From contig JAPPUL010000069.1 in assembly GCA_026874595.1 (NCBI GenBank), positions 680,001 through 744,000 of the forward strand: DNA of 64,000 nucleotides, given 5' to 3'. Shown one piece after another: positions 36,243-44,521 of the stretch; position 1 is the first letter of the stretch; every line of letters begins with the position of its first letter. The notes below the pieces were generated by a model that was not told the origin of the DNA, ran no database searches, and saw only the letters and a list, made by a program, of their open reading frames with translations. Position numbers and translations under genes: made by a program. This DNA is from Sipunculus nudus (lineage: Eukaryota; Annelida; Sipuncula; Golfingiida; Sipunculidae).

Positions 36243-36304
36243 TTTCTCTTCACTTTCTCTTCACTTTCTCTTCACTTTCTCTTCACTTTCTCTTCACTTT
36301 CTCT
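36243..36304. repeat. 11-bp tandem repeat spanning the stop of the 36.3-37.2 kb gene
   Basis: Five to six copies of TCACTTTCTCT. On the - strand they encode the last residues (SEEKVKRK) and the TGA stop of the gene that ends at 36272. Eleven bases shift the frame, so copies read differently and the copy number sets where the protein stops. Confidence 0.88.
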
Positions 36305-37207
36305 GCCCCACTTTCCCCCTTCCAGCTCGCTTATTACTTTATCTATATATGCAAGTACATGCTCGGGATAGCTGCCCTTCCTCATATAGCGCAAACCTAA
36401 TGCCGTGTCCCGCTCCTTAAGTTCTAAAGCTGCACGCCCAAGTCCCCATACCATATATGCATCCTCTTTGAAACGACGACGGGCCCCCACTACAAACATC
36501 TTCTTGTTTAGTATATGCGATATTGTTTCTTTTTTTAGTAATCTGTGTTTACCTCCTATCTTCCCTTCTCTTTCCTTATTTCCCGCCTCCTTATCTCCTG
36601 CCTTGCTTGACCCTTTTAGTTCATCCTCTACACTTACCAGCTTTGATAGCGTTAGCCCCGCTGCTACCACCACCCGGGCTCTCTTGTCTTCCATGAACAG
36701 CTTCTTTGCTAGCTTTTGGACTTTTACTTTGTTTTTATCCGACATGCTCTTTCCCTTTAATCCCAGCTTGTAAAGACCGGTTGTTCGCAACTTCCAATAG
36801 GATTCCAAAGTTTTTGTCCCTACCTCTGCTTCTTCGTAATCTAACCTCTTTAATACGAAATCTATAACCTTCTCATCTTCTGCAAAATCACAGAGCCGCT
36901 CGATTAGTAAAAGCCTTTCATTCAAACCGTTTGCCCTCATATAGGCACGCATAAGCCCTGCTACGTTTGCCCACCCCTTTATATCTTGCCTTTGCCTTTT
37001 AAGGACACTCGCTTCTCTATAGTGTCTGCCTGCTGCCGCATATAAGTTTACTCCCATACGATCATTTGAACCCATCATGTCTTTTGCTTGCACTTCTAAT
37101 CCTTTATAGCCAAATGATTTATTTCCAAATAATAACAGTATCCCTATTAGACATACTTCCACCTTCTTGCTCCTTTGCTCTTTTTTTTCTTTTATTCCTT
37201 TTTTCAT
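36272..37207 (-). CDS. Unknown secreted helical protein
   Basis: A 311-residue protein with a basic N-terminus and a hydrophobic segment (VEVCLIGILLLFGNKSFG), probably a signal peptide, then a helical body with HEAT/TPR-like spacing (LLLIERLCDFAEDEKVIDFVLKRL, and ARVVVAAGLTLSKL). A Gly/Lys/Glu-rich insert lies near 210-225. I do not recognise a family. The C-terminus and stop are encoded by an 11-bp tandem repeat. AAAGG stands 8 nt before the ATG. It is followed by the glycosyltransferase on the same strand. Confidence 0.65.
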   Translation of the reverse strand: MKKGIKEKKEQRSKKVEVCLIGILLLFGNKSFGYKGLEVQAKDMMGSNDRMGVNLYAAAGRHYREASVLKRQRQDIKGWANVAGLMRAYMRANGLNERLLLIERLCDFAEDEKVIDFVLKRLDYEEAEVGTKTLESYWKLRTTGLYKLGLKGKSMSDKNKVKVQKLAKKLFMEDKRARVVVAAGLTLSKLVSVEDELKGSSKAGDKEAGNKEREGKIGGKHRLLKKETISHILNKKMFVVGARRRFKEDAYMVWGLGRAALELKERDTALGLRYMRKGSYPEHVLAYIDKVISELEGGKWGRESEEKVKRK

Positions 37208-37378
37208 CTGTTTTGCCTTTGATCCTCCTTTCTCCTCCTTATATTCCTTTTTTTACCACTTTTTTACCACTTTTTTAATTTATTTGTAATCTATATCGCT
37301 TTTCTTTTGTATTCTTAGTACAAGAATATATCGTTTGGGCTTTGCTTTTTTTACAGCCTAACTTTTGGCTTTTTATAT

Positions 37379-38788
37379 ATGGCTTTTAAACCTTTTTTTT
37401 ACTATCTTTTGCTTAGCTTTAATTTTGCTTTTGTCGCTTTTTCTTGCTTCTTTTCTTTCGTCGCTTGCGATAAAAAGGATGTCTCCTTCTCCAAAAGTAA
37501 GCTCACTGTCAATATCATGACCTCCCCTATCTCTACAAAACAAAATCTCCTAAATCCCAAGCCCAAAAAACATTCTACTACTACCTCCCCAGTAATACAA
37601 AATAACAAAAGTGATAGCTCTTTTTCTAAATCTTATATGTCTAAGATTTATAACTCATACGATTCTAATAAAAAAACAACCTCTCATAAGTTCCTTAACC
37701 ATAATAAGGCTTTTAATTCGCAAAAAGTTTTCTTCGACAAAAACTCTATCGCTTACATCGCTCCAAACAGAAACTTCTTAAGCATTACTAACATCCATTC
37801 CAAGAATTCCCTTATCATAGGTCAAAATATTAACTTCTCTTTTAAAGTTAACTTCAAAGACAACGACAACAGCACCAACATCCATGCCAAAACCGTTCAT
37901 TTTCCTTTTAACCTCATTTACCATTGCTCTGTTGATTCCAACGGAGACTTCTATGTACTCGATTTACAAAGTTCTACAAACCATTCCAAGCCTAACTTAA
38001 ACCAAAAAAACAATAGCGTTAGGCATAACTACAATAATAGCTTAATTATTCTCAAGTTTAATAAGCATGGTAAACTCATTTTTAAAATCGGTAAGTCTGG
38101 TAAAATCAATAATACTTCTAATATCCCTCATTCTCTCGCCTTTAACGACCAAGGCGCTTTGTACCTCCTTTATACTGATAATAACAACTATCTTTATCTG
38201 CTCTTCAAAGACTTTAAACAAAATAATATTAGGCCTTTTAATCTATTCGTTTTTGACCACCTCGGGCAGCTGCTTTCTTATAAGAAAAATGTCTCTTCCA
38301 TTATCCCTTCTGTTCAAGGATATTCTCTTTCTATTGAAGATATCAAAATAAGCCCTCTTACCAAAAAACTCGTCTTTCTTGTCGCTTATTATCCTCAGGA
38401 TAGGCAAAATTCTAAAGAAAAATATCTTCCCGCTTTTAAACGTATTTATTCTTTGAATATCGACCTTGATAACTTCTTGCGAAATAAGCTTAAGCCGATT
38501 TTAACTTTAAGAAAAGATTTTGAAATCGATAGCTCCATTTTCGGTATTACTGCTAAGAACAATATTTTCCTTTACTCGCCTAATAAGTTCTCTTACAATA
38601 ACCAAAATTTTATGTATAACTACTTCTTCAACATAATTAACATTAATACCAAATCTACTTCCTCCCGTTCTATTCAAATCCCTAAAGTCAAAGATATTTA
38701 CAACATCAACTTAGACCTTTCTCCTAATGAGAATATTGCTTTTTTGGTCTCTTATCAAAATAAAATCGTTGCTCACTTTTATAATTAG
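37379..38788 (+). CDS. Lipoprotein with propeller-like repeats
   Basis: A 469-residue protein with a long hydrophobic signal ending in FSFVAC, a relaxed lipobox of the spirochaete kind (Cys near 30). A Ser/Asn/Lys-rich linker (about 31-110) precedes a beta-rich body with units such as HCSVDSNGDFYVLDLQ, LIILKFNKHGKLIFKIGKSG, and SLAFNDQGALYLLYTDNN, typical of NHL or six-bladed propeller proteins. The composition (Asn, Ser, Phe, Lys) reflects the T/C/A-rich strand. The next gene starts 16 bases on. Function unknown; probably surface or periplasmic. Confidence 0.72.
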   Translation: MAFKPFFYYLLLSFNFAFVAFSCFFSFVACDKKDVSFSKSKLTVNIMTSPISTKQNLLNPKPKKHSTTTSPVIQNNKSDSSFSKSYMSKIYNSYDSNKKTTSHKFLNHNKAFNSQKVFFDKNSIAYIAPNRNFLSITNIHSKNSLIIGQNINFSFKVNFKDNDNSTNIHAKTVHFPFNLIYHCSVDSNGDFYVLDLQSSTNHSKPNLNQKNNSVRHNYNNSLIILKFNKHGKLIFKIGKSGKINNTSNIPHSLAFNDQGALYLLYTDNNNYLYLLFKDFKQNNIRPFNLFVFDHLGQLLSYKKNVSSIIPSVQGYSLSIEDIKISPLTKKLVFLVAYYPQDRQNSKEKYLPAFKRIYSLNIDLDNFLRNKLKPILTLRKDFEIDSSIFGITAKNNIFLYSPNKFSYNNQNFMYNYFFNIININTKSTSSRSIQIPKVKDIYNINLDLSPNENIAFLVSYQNKIVAHFYN

Positions 38789-38804
38789 CTTGTATTTAAT
38801 TTGT

Positions 38805-40376
38805 ATGAAAGTTCCTGATAAAATGCTTATTCAATCTATTGACCGTATTGCTTCTGACGTTTTTAAAATCCCTTCTCTTATCCTTATGGAAAATGCCGGT
38901 ATTGCTATCTGCTCCAAAATTATTGAGCTATTACCTTCTATCACATCCCCCGCTATCATTATCGGACCTGGCAACAATGGCGGCGATGGCTTTGTCATCG
39001 CTAGGTGGCTCTTTACTCGTGGCTTTTCTCCTGCTTTATACATCTTTTGTAACCAGGATAGGTTAAAAGGGGATTCCTTAATCAATTTTATTGCTTCGCA
39101 GAAACTTAATATCAAAACCTTTTTCATAAACAACTACAATGATTGGAATCTGCATAAAGACAAACTCTTTTCTCATGACTCTATTATTGACGCTTTGCTC
39201 GGAACTGGTATTAACCACCCTCTTAAACCCTTTTATGCATCCGTTATAAGCGATATTAACTCAGCATTTAATAAAACCGTTTTTGCTGTTGATACTCCTT
39301 CCGGTTTGATTCATACCAACGACAACAACCCCCCTTCACAAATCGCTACCAAAGCTACTCATACCATTACCATCGAACTGCCTAAAATTGGGATGTTCTT
39401 AAACGACTACCCAAAACAGGATTTTGTTGGTAAATTACATATTGTAAATATCGGGTTCCCTCCTATTTTAATAAATGATTCATCTATTGCAGGGAACTTA
39501 ATTACAGATAGTTTCATTCGTCGTATTATACCTAATAGACCCCATAATGCTCATAAGGGTATTTTCGGACATGTTCTTGTCATTGGTGGCTCAAGGCAAT
39601 TTTTAGGGGCTCCTATCCTTACTTGCATTGCCGCATTAAAATCTGGTTGTGGGCTTGTCTCCCTTGCTTCTATTCCCTCTATTTGCAACAACTTTTGTAA
39701 TTCCTTCCCCGAAGGTATCTCTATCCCTCTTGAAGAAAATAAGGATGGCTTTATCTCATCCTCGGCTAAGAATATATTAACTGAGAGACTTGATTCCTTC
39801 TCTTCTATTGTTTTTGGGCCCGGGCTTGGTATTTCTTACGACAATTTTGAATTAATAAAATCTATTCTAAATAATTATAATGGAAAGTGTATTATTGATG
39901 CTGATGGCATTAATGTTATCTCTAAATGGTCCGACAACATCACTGCTCTTTTTAATAATAGCCCGGCTGACATTGTCATCACCCCGCATATAAAAGAATT
40001 TCAACGCTTGACTAAACTTGACACATCTCATATAATAGCTAACAAACTTGCATTGCTTCCTAATATCGCCAACAAATACAACATTAACATTCTTTTAAAA
40101 GGCAGAAACTCCACTATCTTTTCACATGATAAATCATTCTACTTTAATGTTACTGGCAACGAAGGAATGGCATGTGCCGGCTCTGGTGATGTCCTGTCTG
40201 GTATTATTGGCTCTTTTATGGCTCAAGGTTTATCTGGTCTTGATAGTAGTATTTTAGGTGCTTATATTCATGGCCTTGCAGGCGATAAGGCCTGTTCCCA
40301 TGAAACTAGTTATAGCATTACCCCAAGTAGCATTATTAAGCATTTAAAAGATGCCTTCAAGACGCTTATTTTATAA
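38805..40376 (+). CDS. nnrD: Bifunctional NAD(P)H-hydrate epimerase / ADP-dependent dehydratase
   Basis: Repairs hydrated NAD(P)H. The N-terminal epimerase half (about 1-215) has SLILMENAGIAI and GPGNNGGDGFVIARWL; the C-terminal ribokinase-like dehydratase half has HKGIFGHVLVIGGSRQFLGAP, VFGPGLG, ITPHIKEFQRL, LLKGRNSTIF and CAGSGDVLSGIIG. Length (about 523) fits fused YjeF proteins. The frame is open further upstream within the previous gene, but ATG 38805 is the natural start, 16 bases after the lipoprotein stop, with no Shine-Dalgarno; translational coupling is likely. Confidence 0.93.
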   Translation: MKVPDKMLIQSIDRIASDVFKIPSLILMENAGIAICSKIIELLPSITSPAIIIGPGNNGGDGFVIARWLFTRGFSPALYIFCNQDRLKGDSLINFIASQKLNIKTFFINNYNDWNLHKDKLFSHDSIIDALLGTGINHPLKPFYASVISDINSAFNKTVFAVDTPSGLIHTNDNNPPSQIATKATHTITIELPKIGMFLNDYPKQDFVGKLHIVNIGFPPILINDSSIAGNLITDSFIRRIIPNRPHNAHKGIFGHVLVIGGSRQFLGAPILTCIAALKSGCGLVSLASIPSICNNFCNSFPEGISIPLEENKDGFISSSAKNILTERLDSFSSIVFGPGLGISYDNFELIKSILNNYNGKCIIDADGINVISKWSDNITALFNNSPADIVITPHIKEFQRLTKLDTSHIIANKLALLPNIANKYNINILLKGRNSTIFSHDKSFYFNVTGNEGMACAGSGDVLSGIIGSFMAQGLSGLDSSILGAYIHGLAGDKACSHETSYSITPSSIIKHLKDAFKTLIL

Positions 40377-40498
40377 CCTCTCCCCCCTGTTTTCTACTTA
40401 TTACTCTTTTAACATCTACTTTATACCTCTTTTGTAATTATTTAGTATATTGTGATATAGCCAAGCCATTTTATTAAACCCTTAATAAGGAGTGAGCT

Positions 40499-41068
40499 AT
40501 GCAAAGATTTATGGTACTGTTTATAGTTTCTACACTTGTTATTAGTACAAATGCAAGTACTCTAACTAAAAAAGAAGCTACGACAAAAGGTAAAAATGCA
40601 ATCCAAAAATTCGGCAAAACCTTAAAACAAAATCTTATAAAACATATGAAAAGCGGAGGCCCTGTCAAAGCTGCAACATTTTGTAGTTTAAAAGCCAGCT
40701 CTTTAAAAGCTTCTCTAAATAAATCATTTAAAGAAGGTGTTGCTGTAAAAAGAATATCACTTAAAAATAGAAATCCTAATAACTTTCCTAAAGACGAGCT
40801 TGAAAAGCGTTTATTACAAGAATTTGAAGCTGGTAGCAAAAAGAATAAAAAGTATAAGCAATTACTCGTCAGGGAGATCTCAAACAAGCATTATAAAGTA
40901 TTAAAACCTTTGTATATGGAAGGAAGCTGTATACAATGTCATGGCTCGGCTAAAAGTAGAAATGCCAAAGCTTATAGAATCATAAAGAGAAAATATCCAA
41001 ACGATAAAGCCATAGGTTATAAACTAGGCGATTTTAGAGGTTTTATTGTAGCTGACGTTAGGGAATAA
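40499..41068 (+). CDS. DUF3365 (Tll0287-like) periplasmic heme protein
   Basis: A 189-residue secreted protein with a signal peptide (MVLFIVSTLVISTNAS). The DUF3365 domain occupies the mature part: CSLKASSL, GVAVKRISLKNRNPNNFP, and PLYMEGSCIQCHG. The CIQCH motif (near residue 143-147) predicts one covalently bound c-type heme, or a sensor-type heme as in Tll0287. It is the only CxxCH protein I see in the window and a likely client of the CcsA/ResB pair. AAGGAG stands 7 nt before the ATG. It is convergent with the GLUG lipoprotein genes. Confidence 0.88.
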   Translation: MQRFMVLFIVSTLVISTNASTLTKKEATTKGKNAIQKFGKTLKQNLIKHMKSGGPVKAATFCSLKASSLKASLNKSFKEGVAVKRISLKNRNPNNFPKDELEKRLLQEFEAGSKKNKKYKQLLVREISNKHYKVLKPLYMEGSCIQCHGSAKSRNAKAYRIIKRKYPNDKAIGYKLGDFRGFIVADVRE

Positions 41069-41152
41069 GATTCAAAAAACGAATAAGATTCAAAATGTTT
41101 CAAAAGAATCTATAAACAGATAAGCAGAAACAATTAGCACTATTAGTAGCCC

Positions 41153-42277
41153 TTAAGGGCTTTGCCACTTTAACGTAGGCCATGCGCCAGCTTTTTTAAA
41201 ATCCCATACACTTGCAAAATCCCACCCCTTGAATATCTCAACATCGTCGGTAGTTATATTATCCGTCCCTAGACTATCATAGTACTTATTATCTCTTTTT
41301 ACGATATTAGTCCCCTTGCTTACTCCTATTGCAGTTTGCTCGATCCCAGGAGGCGCAATAACCCCAGCTTCTTGTCCTGTGCCATCTTGGTCATAGTAGC
41401 TGTTTTCTATTTTGCACTCATTACTATCAATCTGTGCAAGCCCAGCTCCTGTAACCTTACCCGTTGCATAAGAGTTTTTTATTGTGTTCTTGGACTCAGC
41501 CTTTCCAACAAGACCGCCGACATAAATAATACGAGTAGCATTAGTAACATTAACCGCACCGGTTGCATAAGAGTTTGTTATAGTCCCATTGATGCTATAC
41601 CCAACAAGACCACCCGTTTCCAACCGACCAGTAACTTTACCGGTTGCATAAGAGTTTTCTATAGTCCCGGAGTTATATCCAGCAAGACCACCTATTCTAG
41701 TACCAGCAGCAACAGCAGCAGCTGAAACAGTAACAGCAGCAGATGAATAAGAGCTTTTTATAGTGCCTCCGTTATATCCAACAAGACCGCCAACCCCTCC
41801 TGCAGCTGTAATAGTGCCACCCTTTACATAGACATTCATTATTGTTCCTTCACTCGCTCCTATAACTCCTACATAACTCTTGCCTGTAATAGCTACCTTT
41901 TCAAAGGTGAGGTTTTTAATACTAGCCCCTTTTGCATAGCCAATTACTCCTACATCGTTAACCTTGCTCTTATCAATTGTAACGTTTTTTATGGTATGTC
42001 CTGCTCCGTCTAGCACTCCTGTAAAAGGTTTGTTTCCAGTTCCTATTGGCTGGAAGTCTGTCTTACTCGCAAAGTCAATATTTGCTGTAAGCGTGTAATT
42101 ACAAGACAAGTTTTCTCTTATTTTGTCAAACTCTTCATAGCTAGATATAGAAATATTACAGCTAGTTGTCTCCTGTCCACTTGGACCCTGTCCACTTGGC
42201 GTGTTCGTCATGTCATTTCCACAGCCCAAAACCACAAGAATACTCAAAATAAGCACTACTATACTTTTATTTTTCAT
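41153..42277 (-). CDS. GLUG-repeat lipoprotein, copy 4 in transcription order
   Basis: Lipoprotein with lipobox VVLGC and the common N-terminal domain (SYEEFDKIRENLSCNYTL) shared by all four neighbours. Middle module type A (VAITGKSYVGVIG, then a VYVKGGTIT strand). Four GLUG-type beta repeats follow (e.g. GGLVGYNGGTIKSSY, GGLAGYNSGTIENSYATG). Linker YYDQDGTGQEAG, then tail type alpha (NIVKRDNKYYDSLG, EIFKGWDFASVW). The frame opens with GTG, but ATG three codons later has GGAG 8 nt upstream. GLUG repeats occur in bacterial surface and adhesin-like proteins; a surface role is inferred. Confidence 0.85.
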   Translation of the reverse strand: MKNKSIVVLILSILVVLGCGNDMTNTPSGQGPSGQETTSCNISISSYEEFDKIRENLSCNYTLTANIDFASKTDFQPIGTGNKPFTGVLDGAGHTIKNVTIDKSKVNDVGVIGYAKGASIKNLTFEKVAITGKSYVGVIGASEGTIMNVYVKGGTITAAGGVGGLVGYNGGTIKSSYSSAAVTVSAAAVAAGTRIGGLAGYNSGTIENSYATGKVTGRLETGGLVGYSINGTITNSYATGAVNVTNATRIIYVGGLVGKAESKNTIKNSYATGKVTGAGLAQIDSNECKIENSYYDQDGTGQEAGVIAPPGIEQTAIGVSKGTNIVKRDNKYYDSLGTDNITTDDVEIFKGWDFASVWDFKKAGAWPTLKWQSP

Positions 42278-42286
42278 TGTGTTCAC

Positions 42287-42399
42287 TCCTACATATAATT
42301 AATTTTAGTTATTATAATAAACCTAATATAACCCTTTAATTATATTTTACTACGCTTTACTACTCTTTTTATGCTTTCTTATCGCCCGATACTTAAAGG
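42287..42399 (-). repeat. 113-bp spacer repeat, copy 1
   Basis: Spacer between GLUG genes, by eye identical to 43309-43421 and 44409-44521. It carries the Shine-Dalgarno and probably a promoter for the downstream copy. Identity continues into the coding sequence for the signal peptide on one side. Confidence 0.9.
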
Positions 42400-43299
42400 T
42401 TAATTCGTTTGCCACTTTAACTTAGGCCATGCGCCAGCTTTAAAATCCCATACGTTGGCAAAGTCAAAACCGCTAAGCTGATCTTGACTAGTAGGAGCTC
42501 CCGCTAAACCTATACCCTTACCTCTATCCATTTGCTTTGTGCTTGTTTTGTCATAGTAGCTGTTGGATACTGTCTTGCTATAGTCTTTTCCAACAAGACC
42601 GCCTATATTTATCTCGGTCCCCTCTGGAGGAGTATCAGTAACAGTAACCGCTCCCGTTGCATATGAGTTTTTTATACTGCTATAACTTGAGTTATAACCA
42701 ACAAGACCGCCTATATTTATCTCGGTCCCCTCTGGAGGAGTACCTGTATAAGTAGCAGAAGCAGTTGAATAAGAGTTTTCTATAGCGCTATCAACGATTG
42801 TAGCAACAAGTCCGCCTACCGTAGAGTAACTACTACCCTCTACTTTACCACCGATTACACTAAGCTCCATTATCTTACTATCATGTACTTCTCCTACTAC
42901 AGCACCTACACGTTTGCCTTTAACATTTGCATTCTCAACAACAAACTTCTTAATAGTAGCACCCTTTGCAAAGCCAATTACTCCTACATAATCAGTATCA
43001 CTCTTCTCAATTTTAACGTTTTTTATCGTATGTCCTGCTCCGTCTAGCACTCCTGTAAATGGCTCGGCTGCAGTTCCTATTGGCTCAAAGTCTGTTCTCA
43101 TTTCAAAGTCAATATCTGCTGTAAGCGTGTAATTACAAGACAAGTTTTCTCTTATTTTGTCAAACGCTTTATAGTTAGCTATAGAAATATTACAGCTAGT
43201 TTGACCGCTGCCTTCTCCTCCCGTGTTTGACATGTCATTTCCACAGCCCAAAACCACAAGAATACTCAAAATAAGCACTACTATACTTTTATTTTTCAT
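42400..43299 (-). CDS. GLUG-repeat lipoprotein, copy 3 in transcription order
   Basis: The same signal peptide and N-terminal domain as its neighbours (CGNDMSNTGGEGSGQTSC). The middle module is type B (FVVENANVKGKRVGAVVGEV, then MELSVIGGKVEG). GLUG repeats are fewer: GGLVATIVDSAIENSYSTA and GGLVGYNSSYSSIKNSYATG, plus a direct duplication of the phrase TGTPPEGTEINIGGLVG / TDTPPEGTEINIGGLVG. Linker YYDKTSTKQMDRGKG and tail type beta (LAGAPTSQDQLSGFDFANVWDF), the only beta tail in the array. Start as for copy 4, on ATG with GGAG upstream. Confidence 0.85.
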   Translation of the reverse strand: MKNKSIVVLILSILVVLGCGNDMSNTGGEGSGQTSCNISIANYKAFDKIRENLSCNYTLTADIDFEMRTDFEPIGTAAEPFTGVLDGAGHTIKNVKIEKSDTDYVGVIGFAKGATIKKFVVENANVKGKRVGAVVGEVHDSKIMELSVIGGKVEGSSYSTVGGLVATIVDSAIENSYSTASATYTGTPPEGTEINIGGLVGYNSSYSSIKNSYATGAVTVTDTPPEGTEINIGGLVGKDYSKTVSNSYYDKTSTKQMDRGKGIGLAGAPTSQDQLSGFDFANVWDFKAGAWPKLKWQTN

Positions 43300-43308
43300 T
43301 GTGTTCAC

Positions 43309-43421
43309 TCCTACATATAATTAATTTTAGTTATTATAATAAACCTAATATAACCCTTTAATTATATTTTACTACGCTTTACTACTCTTTTTATGCTTTC
43401 TTATCGCCCGATACTTAAAGG
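43309..43421 (-). repeat. 113-bp spacer repeat, copy 2
   Basis: Second copy of the spacer between GLUG lipoprotein genes, identical by eye to 42287-42399 and 44409-44521. Confidence 0.9.
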
Positions 43422-44399
43422 TTAATTCGTTTGCCATGCAAGCTTTGGCCACTGTCTTTCTGTAAAAACCCATACACTTGCAAAATCCCACCCCTTGAAT
43501 ATCTCAACATCGTCGGTAGTTATATCCTCCGTCCCTAGAGTATCATAGTACTTATTATCTCTTTTTACGATATTAGCTTTCCCACTTACTCCTATACCCT
43601 TACCTCTATCCATTTGCTTTGTGCTTGTTTTGTCATAGTAGCTGTTTGTTATAGTCCCTTCAGTCCGTAAACCGACAAGACCACCGACATCAGAACTATC
43701 AGGAACCTCTCCCGTTGCATATGAGTTTTCTATAGTCCCGTAGTTCTCCCCAACAAGACCACCCATATAATAACTACCACTAACCGCTCCCGTTGCATAA
43801 GAGTTTTTTATAGTCCTACTATTATTCCCAACGAGCCCGCCTACAAAAGAAGTAGAACCCTTAACAGTAGCAGCTGAATAAGAGTTTTCTATAGAGCCAA
43901 CGTTACTTCCAGCAAGACCGCCAACCTCACTTGTACCTGTAATAGTGCCGCTCTTTACATAGACATTCATTATTGAGCCGTCTCTCATATATCCTATAAC
44001 TCCTACATAACCCTTGCCTGTAATAGCTACCTTTTCAAAGGTGAGGCCTTTTATAGTCCCATCCTTTGCATAGCCAATTACTCCTACATCGTTAACCTTG
44101 CTCTTATCAATTGTAACGTTTTTTATGGTATGTCCTGCTCCGTCTAGCACTCCTGTAAAAGGTTTGTCTCTAGTTCCTATTGGCTGGAAGTCTGTCTTAC
44201 TCGCAAAGTCAATATCTGCTGTAAGCGTGTAATTACAAGACAAGTTGTCTCTTATTTTGTCAAACTCTTCATAGCTAGATATAGAAATATTACAGCTAGT
44301 TTGACCGCTGCCTTCTCCTCCCGTGTTTGACATGTCATTTCCACAGCCCAAAACCACAAGAATACTCAAAATAAGCACTACTATACTTTTATTTTTCAT
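43422..44399 (-). CDS. GLUG-repeat lipoprotein, copy 2 in transcription order
   Basis: Signal peptide and lipobox VVLGC are the same as in copies 3 and 4. Middle module type A (VAITGKGYVGVIGYMRDGSI, VYVKSGTITG), then GLUG units (GGLAGSNVGSIENSYSAA, GGLVGNNSRTIKNSYATG, GGLVGENYGTIENSYATG, GGLVGLRTEGTITNSYYD). Linker YYDKTSTKQMDRGKG as in copy 3, tail alpha as in copies 1 and 4, ending WPKLAWQTN. This module set overlaps both neighbours without matching either. Start on ATG with GGAG 8 nt upstream. Confidence 0.85.
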   Translation of the reverse strand: MKNKSIVVLILSILVVLGCGNDMSNTGGEGSGQTSCNISISSYEEFDKIRDNLSCNYTLTADIDFASKTDFQPIGTRDKPFTGVLDGAGHTIKNVTIDKSKVNDVGVIGYAKDGTIKGLTFEKVAITGKGYVGVIGYMRDGSIMNVYVKSGTITGTSEVGGLAGSNVGSIENSYSAATVKGSTSFVGGLVGNNSRTIKNSYATGAVSGSYYMGGLVGENYGTIENSYATGEVPDSSDVGGLVGLRTEGTITNSYYDKTSTKQMDRGKGIGVSGKANIVKRDNKYYDTLGTEDITTDDVEIFKGWDFASVWVFTERQWPKLAWQTN

Positions 44400-44408
44400 T
44401 GTGTTCAC

Positions 44409-44521
44409 TCCTACATATAATTAATTTTAGTTATTATAATAAACCTAATATAACCCTTTAATTATATTTTACTACGCTTTACTACTCTTTTTATGCTTTC
44501 TTATCGCCCGATACTTAAAGG
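44409..44521 (-). repeat. 113-bp spacer repeat, copy 3
   Basis: Third copy of the spacer between GLUG lipoprotein genes, identical by eye to the other two. Confidence 0.9.

Noticed and set aside
41149-41160. GCCCTTAAGGGC palindrome as a terminator
   Set aside because: It is a perfect 12-bp palindrome at the end of the last GLUG gene but has no loop and no U-tract, so it cannot form a standard terminator hairpin; it may be a chance or protein-binding site.
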